The translations under genes were made by a program, and so were the position numbers. This document shows positions 1 through 10,860 of a stretch of 64,000 bases of DNA, piece after piece (position 1 is the stretch's first letter; each line of letters opens with the position of its first letter). This DNA is from Annona cherimola (Eukaryota; Streptophyta; Magnoliopsida; Magnoliales; Annonaceae). A model generated the notes under the pieces. The model searched no databases. It saw only the letters and a list, made by a program, of their open reading frames with translations, and was not told where the DNA came from. The stretch spans positions 5,111,579 through 5,175,578 of the forward strand of contig CM059975.1 in assembly GCA_030490835.1 (NCBI GenBank). Direction: 5' to 3'.

Positions 1-459
1 CTGATACAAAGAAGCCTACCTCTCTCCTCGCGAACAAGCAGAAAGTAGAAATAGTTAGCATTTCAGCCATTTGGATATAAAAGGGAGAAATCCTAATTTC
101 CTATAAAGTATGAAATCAATCCAGTGAAAATTCACTTTAAACACCTCTGATGGGCAGATTAACCTTCAGGATTTCCATGTTTAAAAAAATAATAATAAAA
201 ATAAAAAAACCTTCAGGATTTCCACTAGAACGGTTACAGGGTTGAAACCTAGTTGACATTTCGGGTTGAAAAAAGTTGAAAATAGGGTAAAAGCGATTGA
301 AAAAATATATTAAAATGGTATGAGATGAAATGTAATGTTTTGTTAATTAACACAAATATTCAAATATCCTATAGGATGGAAATTTAAATGAATACATACA
401 GATAGAAAAAAATACCTGGTAAAAAGTGGATCTTCTTCCATTATGATTTTTAGATAAAA

Positions 460-728
460 ATGCAAATCCTAATCAGTAACCAAAGTTTTTATGAAAAATC
501 CCCACTTTTTACACCTCTTTTGATGCAATGTAACATCTTAACAACTAAATTACTCTACCATTTCTCCTATTCCTTTCAAGTTTCTATATTTCAATTGTTT
601 CACAACTTTCCGTACAATTGCACAGTTTGTTTTATTTTTATCGTTATTTCTAATCATTATCCCTATCAAATCACTTTCTTGTTTTTTCAAGTATTTTCCC
701 TACAACTTTTCCCCAAAACCAAACATTA
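460..728. repeat. degenerate Tourist-like MITE
   Basis: The pyrimidine-rich stretch with repeated TTTTCA, ACAACT and TATTTCAA words, ending in CCAAAACCAAACATTAA, matches the body of the intact Tourist-like elements at 7218-7499 and 62875-63165. The left terminus has eroded and I cannot define a target duplication. Confidence 0.35.
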
Positions 729-1101
729 AAAAATGATCTTGGAAAAATAAAAACGTGCAAAGCTTTCACGAGATAAGAAAACTGAAACAAGTGAATAACA
801 GTCCATTGGAAAATTTTCACTGAAATCTATCAGAAAGGATAACAAACCACCAAACACAAACAGTACACCCCAAGCTGCAACCCAAAAACTACCACAATTC
901 TATAATCCATCCACAAGCAACTGCATCAAACCATCAATCCACTGCAAATTTCCACTGCACCACATTCTTTCACAAAACATGATTGATTCTGCATCTCCTA
1001 ATATGAACCACCAAACTCATTACTTTGATCCAGGATTCAAATTCATTAAATGCAAGAGCTTCCTTGTGCCACTGAAGCCACACTCACCAGATCTGAGTGC
1101 T

Positions 1102-1420
1102 TCAAATCGGCGCGGCTTCCACTTTGGCGGCTTTTCCAATCCACTATGGGTCCAAGTTACTAGGTTTATGACAGAAATTTATCCCAAGTTAGGCCGTCGA
1201 AGGAGAAGCAAAACAGGCAGAATGTAAATCTTACCTGATAGAGAGAGGAGGAGATGCACGACTGCCAGAGGTTCTGCCGATGGGTGAAGGCTTTCGGACT
1301 CCAACAGCCGTAGTCGTCTTCGGAACCGTCGAAGACGCCGAAGAAACCTGAGACAGTGAATCCCTTTCCGTTGGCCTTGGGCGGATCGACGCGAACGGAA
1401 GAGAGATTCGAAAAGAGCAT
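1102..1420 (-). CDS. small two-exon gene, unknown function (75 aa model)
   Basis: I do not recognise this protein. Exon 1 runs from an ATG at 1420 down to 1235 (62 codons) and ends at a good donor, CAG|GTAAGA. A 91-base intron (1144-1234) ends in CATAG, and exon 2 (1102-1143) adds 13 codons and a TGA, keeping phase 0. The product would be about 75 aa, with no clear signal peptide or membrane segment. Exon 1 is GC-richer than its surroundings and uses ordinary codons, unlike the AT-rich flanks. It contains GFFGVFDGSEDDYG and SPKAFTHRQNLWQSC. A codon further upstream in the same frame is TTG, so I start at the ATG. The second exon is less certain: the gene may instead splice elsewhere and continue beyond the left edge. 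A TTCCCGCC motif lies upstream. Confidence 0.45.
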
Positions 1421-1429
1421 TGGCAAAAA

Positions 1430-2395
1430 TTAAGAGAAAGCCAATGGGATCAGTATCTGATTATCTCTTTGATTCGACTTCGATAGGGATGAGGTCACCG
1501 GCTTCCCGCCATAAACATGAGGAACCGGAGGCACAGTTTTTTATTAGTTTTTTATTAGTTTTTTTAGGGGCCTCTTTAAGATCATCCAATTGGATGATAG
1601 GATGAGAATTTTCTATTTTCAAAAAACAAAAAAAAAAATCCTTCTTTAATACAATATCTTAATTTTCGTTTCAAATATTAATTTTTGTTTACTTCTAATA
1701 TTATTTCTCAATTCCTAATATTCAACAACTGCTCTTGGTAAAATTTTGTCATTTAAATTTCATCTCATTACATCCAATTGGCGCTTAATTTAATGGGTGC
1801 ATGTACAGCAGGAATGCAGCGCAGGTGGGGTTAGCCGGTTAGATTAATATCTAGCCCGAATCCAACGCGAAATATAAAGTCGGGCTGGGTTCAACCCGAA
1901 GTTCCCACGTACCCACCATGCTCCGCCGGAACATTATAAATCTCTAACTAACAAAAGGCCCACCAACCAGGTGAATACCTTAATGAGCACATCCTATCAC
2001 CAAACCGAATTCTACGCTTTCCTTTCACGATTTCACTGATCGTTTGTCACTATAGAAGAAACCTGGTGACCCATCCACCTGACTCCATGTAACCCAATTA
2101 CACATTGATCTAGACAGTTCATACCGCTCAAAGGTGGGTCAGACTCAAAATCGGCTCAAATAGACTCTTCAAAAAACAGAACACCTAAAACAATAGATCA
2201 CGAGGCAATGAGTAGTCAACCTACCTCCATTCTTTTAACTGCTGAAAAACTAACATGGAAGTAGACTCATCAGAATTCCTAGCTGCCGCGCGTTAAGTGG
2301 TCCACGATGATAACAAGATGTCATCCGATGTTTCCATCCGAGGATCTGTATTAAATAATGGAATTGAGAACCTTTTCTAAGTTGCCCACACCACC
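1430..2395. other. intergenic spacer
   Basis: Divergent spacer between the small minus-strand gene and the broken ZIP copy. It starts with a duplicated TTTTTTATTAG stretch (about 1540-1562). A more GC-rich part follows (1800-1930), containing GCCCGAATCCAACGCG and CGGGCTGGGTTCAACCCGA, which looks like a transposon fragment. I see no coding region in it. Confidence 0.4.
1502..1509. promoter_or_regulatory. E2F-like motif upstream of the small gene
   Basis: TTCCCGCC lies about 85 bases upstream of the start codon at 1420. It resembles the plant E2F/DP consensus TTTSSCGS seen in S-phase genes. It is a single short match with no supporting expression evidence, so the assignment is weak. Confidence 0.25.
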
Positions 2396-3470
2396 TTCGC
2401 TATAAAAATGTCATTTTTCATCTCTTTTGCAGACAGCCTATGCGTCATGTTCGACGCCGGGTGGCGGCAATCACCGCCGTGAACAAGCTTGAACTCCACC
2501 TCATGGCACTCATGCTCTGTTTCCTACTTGCGCCATCAGTGACCAAAGTCTGCAGACAATGGCAGGATCGAAGCCCAGAGATTCAAGCTCATTGCAATCG
2601 CTTTCCATCCTTGTCGCTGGCATGGTTATCTCTGCCCATCTTTTGAAGATAGTTTCAGCGGTTCAACTAGACAGTTGTCTTTTGATATGAACAGGGCACT
2701 CGTGGGGCAATCTGTTGTACCAGCCACTGCAAGTGGGCTGGAAGTGGGGCATTCTGTTGCATGTAGTCGGTTGTAACAGCCTTGTAAGAAGTACCGGCCT
2801 GAAAAGGAACCCGTTTTCTACTGTGAGGTCGCACTGGCCTGAACCGTAAACGTCTGTTTACACATGGAGGCGTTTGCAGCTGGAGTCGTACTCGCCGCTA
2901 CCATGATCCACATCCACATACTGCCCAACGGATTGGAGAGCCTGGGGTCACATTGTGTTAATGAATAGGGAATTTTCCATTTGCCAACTTTGTGGTCATA
3001 ATGTCTCTGGTTATTACCTTGACACGGTTTACTACAAACAGTTGCACGGGGACACAGAAACAATGGCAGCAAAGATGTTGATAGCGTGAATGAGCATCTA
3101 GGCCATGCTCATGCCCATGCTCATGGGAATGCACGTCTCTGTTTTAACTTTTAACAGCCCACTATTCGAATACAACTGATCTTGTTCGACACCGCGTCAT
3201 TTCCCTGTATGCCATGAAAAGCTCATTCGAGTGTTTTGGTTTGGAATTTTGTGACGGAATGTTGGTGGGGCTAGAAATTTGAACCCCTTTGATGAATTTT
3301 ACATGAAGAATTTGCTGTAGAATGGTGATGGCGTTAGAACACATGATGAAGATGGGCTTCAGCCATTTTTAGAGCATCTAATTGCTGCACTCTAGGCAGA
3401 GTTGCAGAAAATTGGACTTTTCTTATCCCATGGATTAAATGAGGGGCGTAATCTCAAGGTGCACTTGAAG

Positions 3471-3799
3471 CCAAGTGATCATTTACTGCCGGTCTAAAAA
3501 CCAGCAATTTCAAACCGGCCTAAAAATAATTTTTTTCAGTTTTTTTCATTGACAAGTAAAATTATGTGTATTAAATCTATAAACTAAGTTTTACCATTTT
3601 TAGATATTTTTAAGTATTTTTTATTTTTAAACATAGTGACATTTTCGTCTCAGAAAATTACAGAAATGCTACTGTGTTTAAAAATCTAAAAAAAATACTT
3701 TAAAACATCCAAAATTTGTAAAATTTAGTTTATAAATTTAATACATCTAACTTTACTTATCCACGAAGGATTTCAAACCGGTCGTAAAAAATACGGCCT
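3471..3799. mobile_element. fold-back (Mutator-like) MITE in pseudogene intron 1
   Basis: A non-coding fold-back element whose core reads TTTTTAAACATAGTGACATTT on one side and its complement on the other, like about a dozen elements in this window. Outer arms carry ACTGCCGGT and ACCGGTCGT. Flanks CACTTGAAG (3462-3470) and CACTTGAAA (3800-3808) look like a 9-base target duplication with one mismatch, typical of Mutator-type insertion. Confidence 0.65.
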
Positions 3800-4138
3800 C
3801 ACTTGAAATGTTACTAAACAAATTTGAAATTTATCGGTACTTCTTCAATGAACAAGCAGCTATTGCGCTTGAACTTTACTGCTGCTGCCTTTTTTGATGA
3901 TGTAGGTTTTGAAATTGGAATTGTGGCTATCAATATAAGGGATGTCCCTTGGAGCTTCTGAAAACCCAGCAACAATAAGGCCACTCGTGGCTGCCTTGAG
4001 TTTTCATCAGTTCTTTAAGGAAATGGGGCTTAAATTGTACATTCTTCTGGTAGTTACTTCTTCATTTGGCATAAAGCATGCATTAGAATATACTTTCGTT
4101 GGTGAAAAGAGTGATCTTTATCAGGGCTGGAAAGAAAA

Positions 4139-4346
4139 TGTAACGCCTCAGGCCTGACAGTAAGGTATTGTCCGCTTTGGGCCTTGGCCCGCACGGTTTT
4201 GCCCCTCTGGGTTCACGCGCATCCCGTCCTTCCCCAAAAGGCGCCTCTTGGGGAAGGACGGGATGCTCGTGAACCCAGAGGGGCAAAACCGTGCGGGTCA
4301 AGGTCCAAAGCGGACAATACCTTACTGTTAAGCCTGGGGCGTTACA
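4139..4346. mobile_element. near-perfect palindrome with TG..CA ends and 5-bp duplication
   Basis: A 208-base GC-rich fold-back beginning TGTAACGCC and ending GGCGTTACA. Arms of about 95 bases are nearly complementary around a short centre near GGCGCCTCTTGG. It is flanked by GAAAA at 4134-4138 and again at 4347-4351. TG..CA ends with a 5-base duplication fit integrase-type (LTR-related) insertion, while the hairpin shape fits a MITE. It lies just downstream of exon 2 of the broken ZIP copy. Short open frames on both strands are by-products of the palindrome. Confidence 0.75.
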
Positions 4347-5196
4347 GAAAAGATTCTGCTAGTTAGAATCAGTTGACTAAATGGAAATAATCAGTGAACT
4401 GGTAAATCTTCTTCCTTTGAAGCCTTCATGAATCAGAAGGCTAACATTGGATTTAGGTTTGATGTTGGGATGGTACCTCATAGAACAAGACTACTAACAT
4501 CTAGGGGCCTGATCAGTTATGGCCTGGAAAATGCAGCTACTGTGTCCTGATAGCCGCTTCAGTTTTTTTTACTTTTTTTGTTGAAATTTTTTTTTACACA
4601 AAGTGTGAGACCTGGCTATATTTTACGCCTCGTGAGTTCATGTGATATTGAATTTCTTTATTTCAAAAATCCATATAAAAATATTAAACAGACTACAAAA
4701 ACTGTTAAATTTTACAGGAAGGAAGATATAGTTTGTGCTCGCAGTTGTTTGAGATTTTTAACTCTCAAGAATTAAATTAAAAATTGTAAATTTTGACAAA
4801 GGAAAAAATATAGTTTAGGCTCCCATTTGTATTTTTAAAAAGTCTTAAAAAATTTTATAAAAAAAGTCGGCCGGCCGAATGCAGTTAGGACTTGGACTCC
4901 TTTCTGCAACAGCCCCTGGATAGTGAATTTCAGAATTTCTTACGTGTATGCTTTGAGTTGTATTGATAAGATGCCTGTATAAGGCCATGTAAAGTGTAAA
5001 TGATCAAGTCGAGGTGATTGAATTCTAAGTTGTGCTTTGTCTCTTTTTCGTTGAAAATTTTCTTATTCGAGTTTCCTTTTCCTTGTAACAGTAGTGAGAA
5101 TTCCTTATTGAATCAATAACAAAAGTTCTTTGAATTTTCATTCAAAATCCCTTAATCCTAGCAGACGCAGCTTTCCGGCTTGCGGTAGCTAATAAA

Positions 5197-5569
5197 GGAC
5201 TGCGATCCTATGCTCCCGAGCACATACACTTATTTTTTTTTTCAAAATTTTTTTACAATAGTGTTAATGTATATGTATTTAATATGTGTATAAATTTTTA
5301 CCATTTTGGGATATTTTAAATATTTATTTTTGATTTTTGAAAATCAGTGGCATTTTAGGTAATTTTAAATTACTAAAATGCCACTGATTTTTAAAAATCT
5401 GAAATAAATATCTAAAAATCTCTAAAAATGGTAAAATGTTAAATACGTTTAGGTTAACGAGTTCATGAAAAAATTTTGAAAAAATTTTTAAAAAATAGGT
5501 GTATATGCCCGGAAGCATGCAGTGCAGCATGCAGCACTGTATGCTCGCAGGAGCGTAGGATCGCAGTCC
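5197..5569. mobile_element. fold-back (Mutator-like) MITE in pseudogene intron 2
   Basis: Terminal arms GGACTGCGATCCTATGCTCC and its near complement enclose an AT-rich core with AATGCCACTGATTTTTAAAA on the right and the complement on the left. Flanks GCTAATAAA (5188-5196) and GCTAATCAA (5570-5578) form a 9-base duplication with one mismatch. A half copy of the same subfamily lies in the cyclin gene near 61740-61900. Confidence 0.8.
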
Positions 5570-5593
5570 GCTAATCAAGCCCCCAACAAAGTG

Positions 5594-5897
5594 AGGGTAT
5601 ATCTGTAAATGTGTAAAACATGTCAAGTTAAAACTTTTCACTTCTCAAAAAAAAAAACTTTTTAATTTAAAACATTTCACTCTTCATAACTATCCTAGTT
5701 TATAATCATTTCTTCACATTTGCCTATAGGACTTTCATATTTTTTAATCATTTCTATACAACTACTCATACAACTAATCTATCTATTTTTACTTAATCTT
5801 TTTTTACTTCTCATCAACTCTATCATATCACATCACTTTACCCTTTTTATTCTATAAAATTTTTCATCAAAAATTTTATTCATTTCCAAACACACCC
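5594..5897. mobile_element. Tourist-like MITE
   Basis: The right end CCAAACACACCC is followed by TAA. The body has the family words AAAACTTTTCA, ACAACTACTCATACAACTAA and CATATCACATCA. The left end (GGGTATATCTG) is eroded. It is non-coding and lies inside the expanded intron of the broken ZIP copy. Confidence 0.6.
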
Positions 5898-6599
5898 TAA
5901 ACTAATTCAAATAATTTTACAATTTTAGATCTGTGCAATTGAGCTTATGCTGGTCAAGGTCTTGCTTGAAATATTGCTGAAAGACTCAGCAACTTGTGCT
6001 GTTCATGGTGTTAAGGCTTTGATCAATAGATCCTAAAGACTCAGCCTTGAGAAACATATTAGTTGATCATATAATGATATTACCAAGTGTGTGGCGTGAA
6101 CTTGTTGAATCATTGGCAGTCATTTGAGAAAAGGGATAGCCGGCCTTCCGCTAGTAATGTTGTTGGATGGTATGAATTAGATTAGGCGTTTCACTAAGTA
6201 ACTGTGATGACTAGGGCAAACGTGGGGATTCAACGTGTGAGGCAGCTGGGACAGGTGGGAGATCATGGGCTGGCGATGGTTAGGCAGTTAGCGGTAGGTT
6301 GAGTGTACGAGCGAGGCGACGGGCCGACGGTTGTTAGGATTGTTGTAACTAGGCCTTTAAAAGGCTAGAGAAGGCCGAATATAATTGTCCTAGGCTTTGG
6401 GGTATCTTCAGTGTACAAAAGGGTGTGCGAGGGATTTTCAATTCCTCCTCAGTAGCTATCCTTATTACGTGTAAATGTAATGGTGCATCTACTTGCAGCT
6501 GCAGCAGATTCATGAACCCCAGGTGCAGACTAATTGGAAGCTTCATTTGCCGGTAACGGTTCTCTTCTTCTAGGGGCTCAGTGAATGACTAAATAATAC

Positions 6600-7038
6600 A
6601 TAGTCCTTCCTGCGCGTTACTTTTAATTTCCCTCCTCCCCCTCCTCCCGTCGCATTCGTCTCGCAGCCTCTTCCTTGTCTCGCGTCGACATCCCTCCGGA
6701 CTGTCACGTTCCAAATATTTTAAGAGAGGTAACCTCTATTAAAATATTTGGGACGTGACAGGACGCTCCCTCCCCGCCCTCCTCTGCCTCTCGGCCTCTC
6801 CCTCCCGCCGTCCCGGCGTATCTCTCCACTCACTCTCCTGCCTTCATCTCCTTTCCTGATCGATCGTCATTCGCACCCCTCCTCTCCAAACTCGTCATTC
6901 CCACCGCTGAAGAGGGTTTCCACTTTCCAGTCCATGTTCAAGGGCTCTGGAGAGAGGACGAGGGCCAATGCACCGTTCGTTGTGGATGAGGAAGGTGAGT
7001 TAGTGTTGGGCTTTTTTACCAAGTACGAAATTGTCTGA
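6600..7038 (+). other. pyrimidine-rich leader and candidate orphan exon
   Basis: A CT-rich stretch (6600-6930) resembling a plant 5' leader runs into an ATG at about 6933. It reads MFKGSGERTRANAPFVVDEE and ends at a strong donor-like GAAG|GTGAGT near 6996. I do not recognise the peptide, and no continuation is visible before the end of the converging ZIP gene at 7651. It could be a gene fragment carried by a transposon, or an exon left when the ZIP copy inserted. The leader is interrupted by the 59-base hairpin at 6702-6760. Confidence 0.3.
6702..6760. mobile_element. 59-bp hairpin with TG..CA ends
   Basis: Begins TGTCACGTTCC, ends GGGACGTGACA, and folds almost completely on itself through AAATATTTTAA / TTAAAATATTT and GAGAGG / CCTCT. 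GGAC at 6698-6701 is repeated at 6761-6764. The ends and short duplication parallel the larger element at 4139-4346, suggesting a related insertion mechanism. Confidence 0.65.
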
Positions 7039-7217
7039 TCTGGCCTACTTCTTGTGAGTAATGCTCTTGGTGGGACATCTGTTCTTATGATTTTGGTAAC
7101 TCATGCTCTCGGTGAGCTTAGGTGAGTCGATTTTGAGTCAATCATTAGATGAAAGTGTAACTCCTTTTTCTAAAAGAATTTTTTCTCATTCCCAATTCAT
7201 AACACCCTCTTCCCTTA

Positions 7218-7499
7218 GTGTGTGTTTGTTTTTAACAAAAAAATTTTGAACTACAACTTTTCAATATAATTTTACTTTCCACCATTACCATATTTTAAAA
7301 TTAATTTTTTACATCTTTCTTTACAATTTATTTTTTAATTATTTCTTCACAAATACTCTTACAATCCTATCTATTTTAACTTTATTCTCTTTACACATCA
7401 TCATTACCCAATGTCATATCATATTATTTTCTATCAATTTAACAACTTTTATACTACAAACTTTTCGTTCAAAAATTTTATCATTTTTCAAACACACCC
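7218..7499. mobile_element. Tourist-like MITE
   Basis: GTGTGTGTTTGT at the left and CAAACACACCC at the right are imperfect inverted ends, flanked by TTA at 7215-7217 and 7500-7502. A 3-base TTA/TAA duplication is the signature of PIF/Harbinger (Tourist) insertions. It is non-coding and sits between the broken and the intact ZIP copies, about 150 bases beyond the stop codon of the intact gene. Confidence 0.75.
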
Positions 7500-7650
7500 T
7501 TAGTCACTTCTTCTTTCTTCCTCATCCTTATGTATTCATCTGAAGCCCAGTTCTAAAAGGAAGTGAGCGCTGGACCCATGTACAAAATGTAAAAGATTGT
7601 GATGAACTACCACGAAATTGATTGAGAAGTCTTTGAATCTTGATCCATAT

Positions 7651-9985
7651 TTAGGCCCATTTTGCCATGAGAGACATCAAACCCGCCCCAAGCAGAAGTG
7701 AGGTATTTGCCAACAGTTGAAGTTTTCCATTGTTCTGCATCCTGGGATTCATGAAATCTGCTGCAAGTAGGTCTACCAAAGCCATGTAGATTAGGATCCC
7801 TGATGAGGCAGAATTGAACACCCCTTCCACTATCAATGCTTTTGGGCTGTTCTCCTCATAGAATGAGGATATCGCAATGCCTACAGCAATACCGACTGGG
7901 GTGGTGAGCGAGAAGAAAAGTGCCATGATCCACGTTGACCGAAGATTGAATTTTGCCTGGAAGAAAATGCCATGAAGAACATCAGTATCAATCAGCAGTT
8001 ATACATCCGACACGTCACACTTTGAACTGGAGTAATACAGCCAACGTGAGTTCACATTGGCTGAATTTTTGTTGGTCCTGAATTTTTACTTCAACTCAAC
8101 TGTTTCATCCTAGCACAATTTACTTATGTCTCAACATCTGCTCAGATATTGAAATGAATACCCAACCAAAAAAAAATGGAGGAATGATACCTGAACAATA
8201 CATCCTCCCAGTCCCATGCCCTCAAAGAACTGGTGGAAGCTTAAGGCAGCTACAAGAGGCCTTATTGTTGATGGACTCTCCGAAGCACCGACAGAAATTC
8301 CAATGATCACAGAATGAACAATTATACCGAGTTCCAAAACCTGCACCATTAGAAACATAGGATGTTTTTCATTTTTGACTTTGTAAATAAATAAAAGTGC
8401 CCACGACCCAGTCTTAGCTCTTCCCTCATATAAAAAATTGGTAATTGAAAGTTGACATCATTTTAGAATTCAGGTGATGTTTACCACCAACCACTCATGA
8501 ATCATCGAAGATATGGAACCAACGGGCGTATAAATTTCCTCTCTTCTTAATTCTATTCAATATTCCATTTAATAAAACCACGATAGAATTCTGATTGTCT
8601 TTGGATGTATTTTGGTGTCTGGTTGTTGCAAATTATAATGGAATTTCATGATGAAGCTGACTGTTATCTAAAATCCGAAATTGCCTTCTAGCTTTTAGCC
8701 AAAAAGGAAGGATCAAGTTAGAAAATTCGTTAACAAAAAAACAATCTCTAGTAGTCCCAGTGCTTGTTGGAATGAAGAAAACAAGGGCCAAGTTCTTCTG
8801 GCATGAAGAAAACTCTTTGTTTTCACACAGCTGGCGTTTTCCTAGCTATCCAAGAAGAGTCGTGTTTCTAGGATCCAAGTTGCTGGGGAAAATGGAGGAC
8901 CAACTCACTCAGGAAAAAATAGAAAAAGTAATACCAAAAACCGAGCTCTTCTTGGGATGAAGAATGATGTCCAGCGGCTTATTAGGCGAATCCTGATGTC
9001 AAGATTCTCCGAAAAAGTGAAAAGTTTCCCCGTTCACAAGACCAAAGAGAAAAGGCAGAGAACAGAAAAAGCTTCAAATAGGTTATAAGCTACCCACTAA
9101 AATTTTATAAGGTCAGTCCGAAACTCGCCGATGGGGTTTGATTGGATAATCACCCCTTTCTTCCCTGCCTCTGTTTTCGCATGGTACGGAATTAGAACTA
9201 CCAGCAAGAAAATAACTCAACAGCATAACAAGTAGCATTGGCCGCAATTTTCATATTTCGACACGAATTAAACAAAAAAAATCGAATTATGAGCAAATTT
9301 CCGTTTATGAAATAGAATTGGTGATTTGCAAAAGACGATTCAAAATAATAATAATAAAATAAAAAGGCACCTGAGACACAACACGGTGCCGAAGCAGATC
9401 AGCCACACCCAAATCATCAGCCCCCGGGGCTGCGCCATGGGCATGGCCGTGCGTGGCATGTGTGTGCATGTGAATATGATTGGCATGCTCCCCTGATCTC
9501 TCAGCGTCCATGTTCGCATCGGTCACCGGCAGAGCTTTGTTGAAGTGCGACCGTTTGTAATACCCAGTAGCGAAGGAATCCACCATCAGAGTCCCAATGG
9601 CCGACAGCATTGCAACAAACCCCGCGAACGGGAACTTTCCCCATGGATTCTCCTTCAGGCAAGGCGACGTCAGGCTTTCAAACGCATCAGGCAGCACGTG
9701 TATGAAGCCTGTGGCGAGGATCACTCCCGCTGCAAACGCTTTGATGACGAAGAAAACGTCTTTCTCCGGCCGAAGCGCGGAGATGAACCTCCCCAGGATC
9801 GGGAGACATACACCGACGCCGCCGGCTACCAGAATCGAGGCAATGGCAGCGAACTTCAACCGGAGGGCTTTGCTCTTGTTACCCTCTTCGGAATCCTTAC
9901 AGCACTCGCAGTCCGCCATGGCCAGCAGCGGCAACAGGAGGACATAGAGCATGAAGGCCATGAGGCCAGCTCGGAGTCTGCCCAT
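7651..9985 (-). CDS. ZIP family divalent metal (zinc/iron) transporter, 3 exons
   Basis: A membrane carrier that moves Zn, Fe or Mn into the cytoplasm; the family is known, the exact metal is not deducible here. Exons are 9371-9985 (205 codons), 8191-8340 (50 codons) and 7651-7956 (101 codons plus TAA). All introns are phase 0 with GT-AG borders, giving 356 aa, the usual length for plant ZIP proteins. Residues 1-25 form a hydrophobic signal segment followed by CECC. Membrane segments 1-3 lie in exon 1, including [20 protein letters not shown] (83-102). A histidine-rich cytoplasmic loop, [18 protein letters not shown], is at about 167-184. Exon 2 carries the metal path: [14 protein letters not shown] (214-227) and [12 protein letters not shown] (240-251), with His214, Ser215, His241 and Glu245 as expected ligands. 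Exon 3 encodes the last membrane segments and ends MAKWA. The GC-rich first exon contrasts with its flanks. I see no damage. A broken copy lies tail to tail at 2399-6590. Confidence 0.93.
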
Positions 9986-10063
9986 GCTGTCGAAAGTCGT
10001 GGGCGGAAAACAGAGCTAGTGTTGCAGAGGAGAAGGTGCAAGTGGAAGAGGGGGCCGCCTGCC

Positions 10064-10071
10064 ATTTATAG
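10064..10071 (-). promoter_or_regulatory. TATA box of the ZIP gene
   Basis: Read on the minus strand, CTATAAAT lies about 80 bases upstream of the start codon at 9985. That predicts a transcription start near 10035 and a 5' leader of about 50 bases. The broken copy has a similar CTATAAAAAT in the matching place. Confidence 0.6.
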
Positions 10072-10493
10072 CCTTTGAAATTTGAAAAGGTACCCGGCGA
10101 CATCTTACCTCATGATGGCCCACATCTCAAGAACCCCCCAAAAACCATGTTTTCAGAATTCCCAGAGATGTAGGCCTAGTTCTGGTTGGTTTTATTCGTT
10201 TAAAACGCATGCTGATTTTACATTGGCCCAACGCCTACCTTCCTGGTTATGACATCAAATACATGTCCAAGATAAAAATCAAAAATAGTGGCCCAAAAAG
10301 AATAGATTAGCCACTTGGACGGTGCAGATTTCTCGATTCCTGTCATCCTTTTTTCTTTTTTTTGAACAGCACGGACTGATTGCCTTACTTTTCTTTGAAG
10401 TTTCGGATCATTAATTTGACGGTCTGGATTTCGTTACAATGCCATGAGCGGTATCTGTTAACCCACAATGACGGGAAACGAAATAGAGTGCTC

Positions 10494-10846
10494 ATCTAAT
10501 GCTACCTTGGTGAATGCACCCCTTTCTGTTTTTTGCAATTTTTAATCTTTTTTTAAATCTAAACTATTGATTATCTTTATTAATAGGTATTTATCTATGA
10601 AGTCAAAAATTATTTTGACTGAAGACTGATAAATATAAAAAATATAACACCATTGGACATGAATATATAACTGTTAAAATTATAAATAAAAAAATAATGT
10701 AAAAAGTTTTTATTGTATCCGGGTTTTTTACATGATAAAGAAATACATATAGATAGATGTTGTAAATGGTTCAGATTCAAAGAAAACGTTTAAAAATAAA
10801 AAACGTCAAAGGGTGCAGGGACACATAGGTGCCATTACATCTGTAC
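10494..10846. mobile_element. MITE-like inverted-repeat element in the ZIP promoter
   Basis: The left end ATCTAATGCTACCTTGGTG and the following TGCACCCCTTT are matched in inverse by the right end (AAAGGGTGCAGGGACACATA and GTGCCATTACAT). The interior is AT-rich and non-coding. I could not define the target duplication. It lies about 420-780 bases upstream of the ZIP TATA box. Confidence 0.5.
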
Positions 10847-10860
10847 CCAATAAAAAATCG

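Larger units (their letters stand above)
2399..6590 (+). pseudogene. broken ZIP metal transporter copy
   Basis: This is a decayed paralogue of the intact gene at 7651-9985, in opposite orientation. Pieces of all three exons can be aligned. The exon 1 start (about 2490-2650) gives RFKLIAIA then, after a frame change, SILVAG. After an insertion of about 175 bases, 2829-2960 gives AFAAGVVLA (membrane segment 2). About 2966-3030 gives NFPFANFVV. About 3092-3140 keeps the histidine loop, GHAHAHAHGNARL, and 3174-3206 gives TDLVRHRVIS. Exon 2 (about 3901-4053) keeps [20 protein letters not shown] in one frame after a shift. Exon 3 (about 6392-6590) is recognisable by nucleotide similarity, for example GCAGCAGATT then CATGAACCCCAGG. 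Frameshifts, internal stops and lost splice sites rule out a full product. Introns hold the fold-back elements at 3471, 4139 and 5197. A TATA-like CTATAAAAAT (2400-2409) sits where the intact gene has its TATA box. Confidence 0.85.

Noticed and set aside
4083..4366. Open frames on both strands encoding similar peptides (RTVLPLWVH...)
   Set aside because: They are produced by the 208-base palindrome at 4139-4346, which reads alike on both strands. There is no gene signal.
9545..10078. 177-codon plus-strand open frame opposite ZIP exon 1
   Set aside because: It is the shadow of the GC-rich first exon of the ZIP gene on the other strand and resembles no protein.
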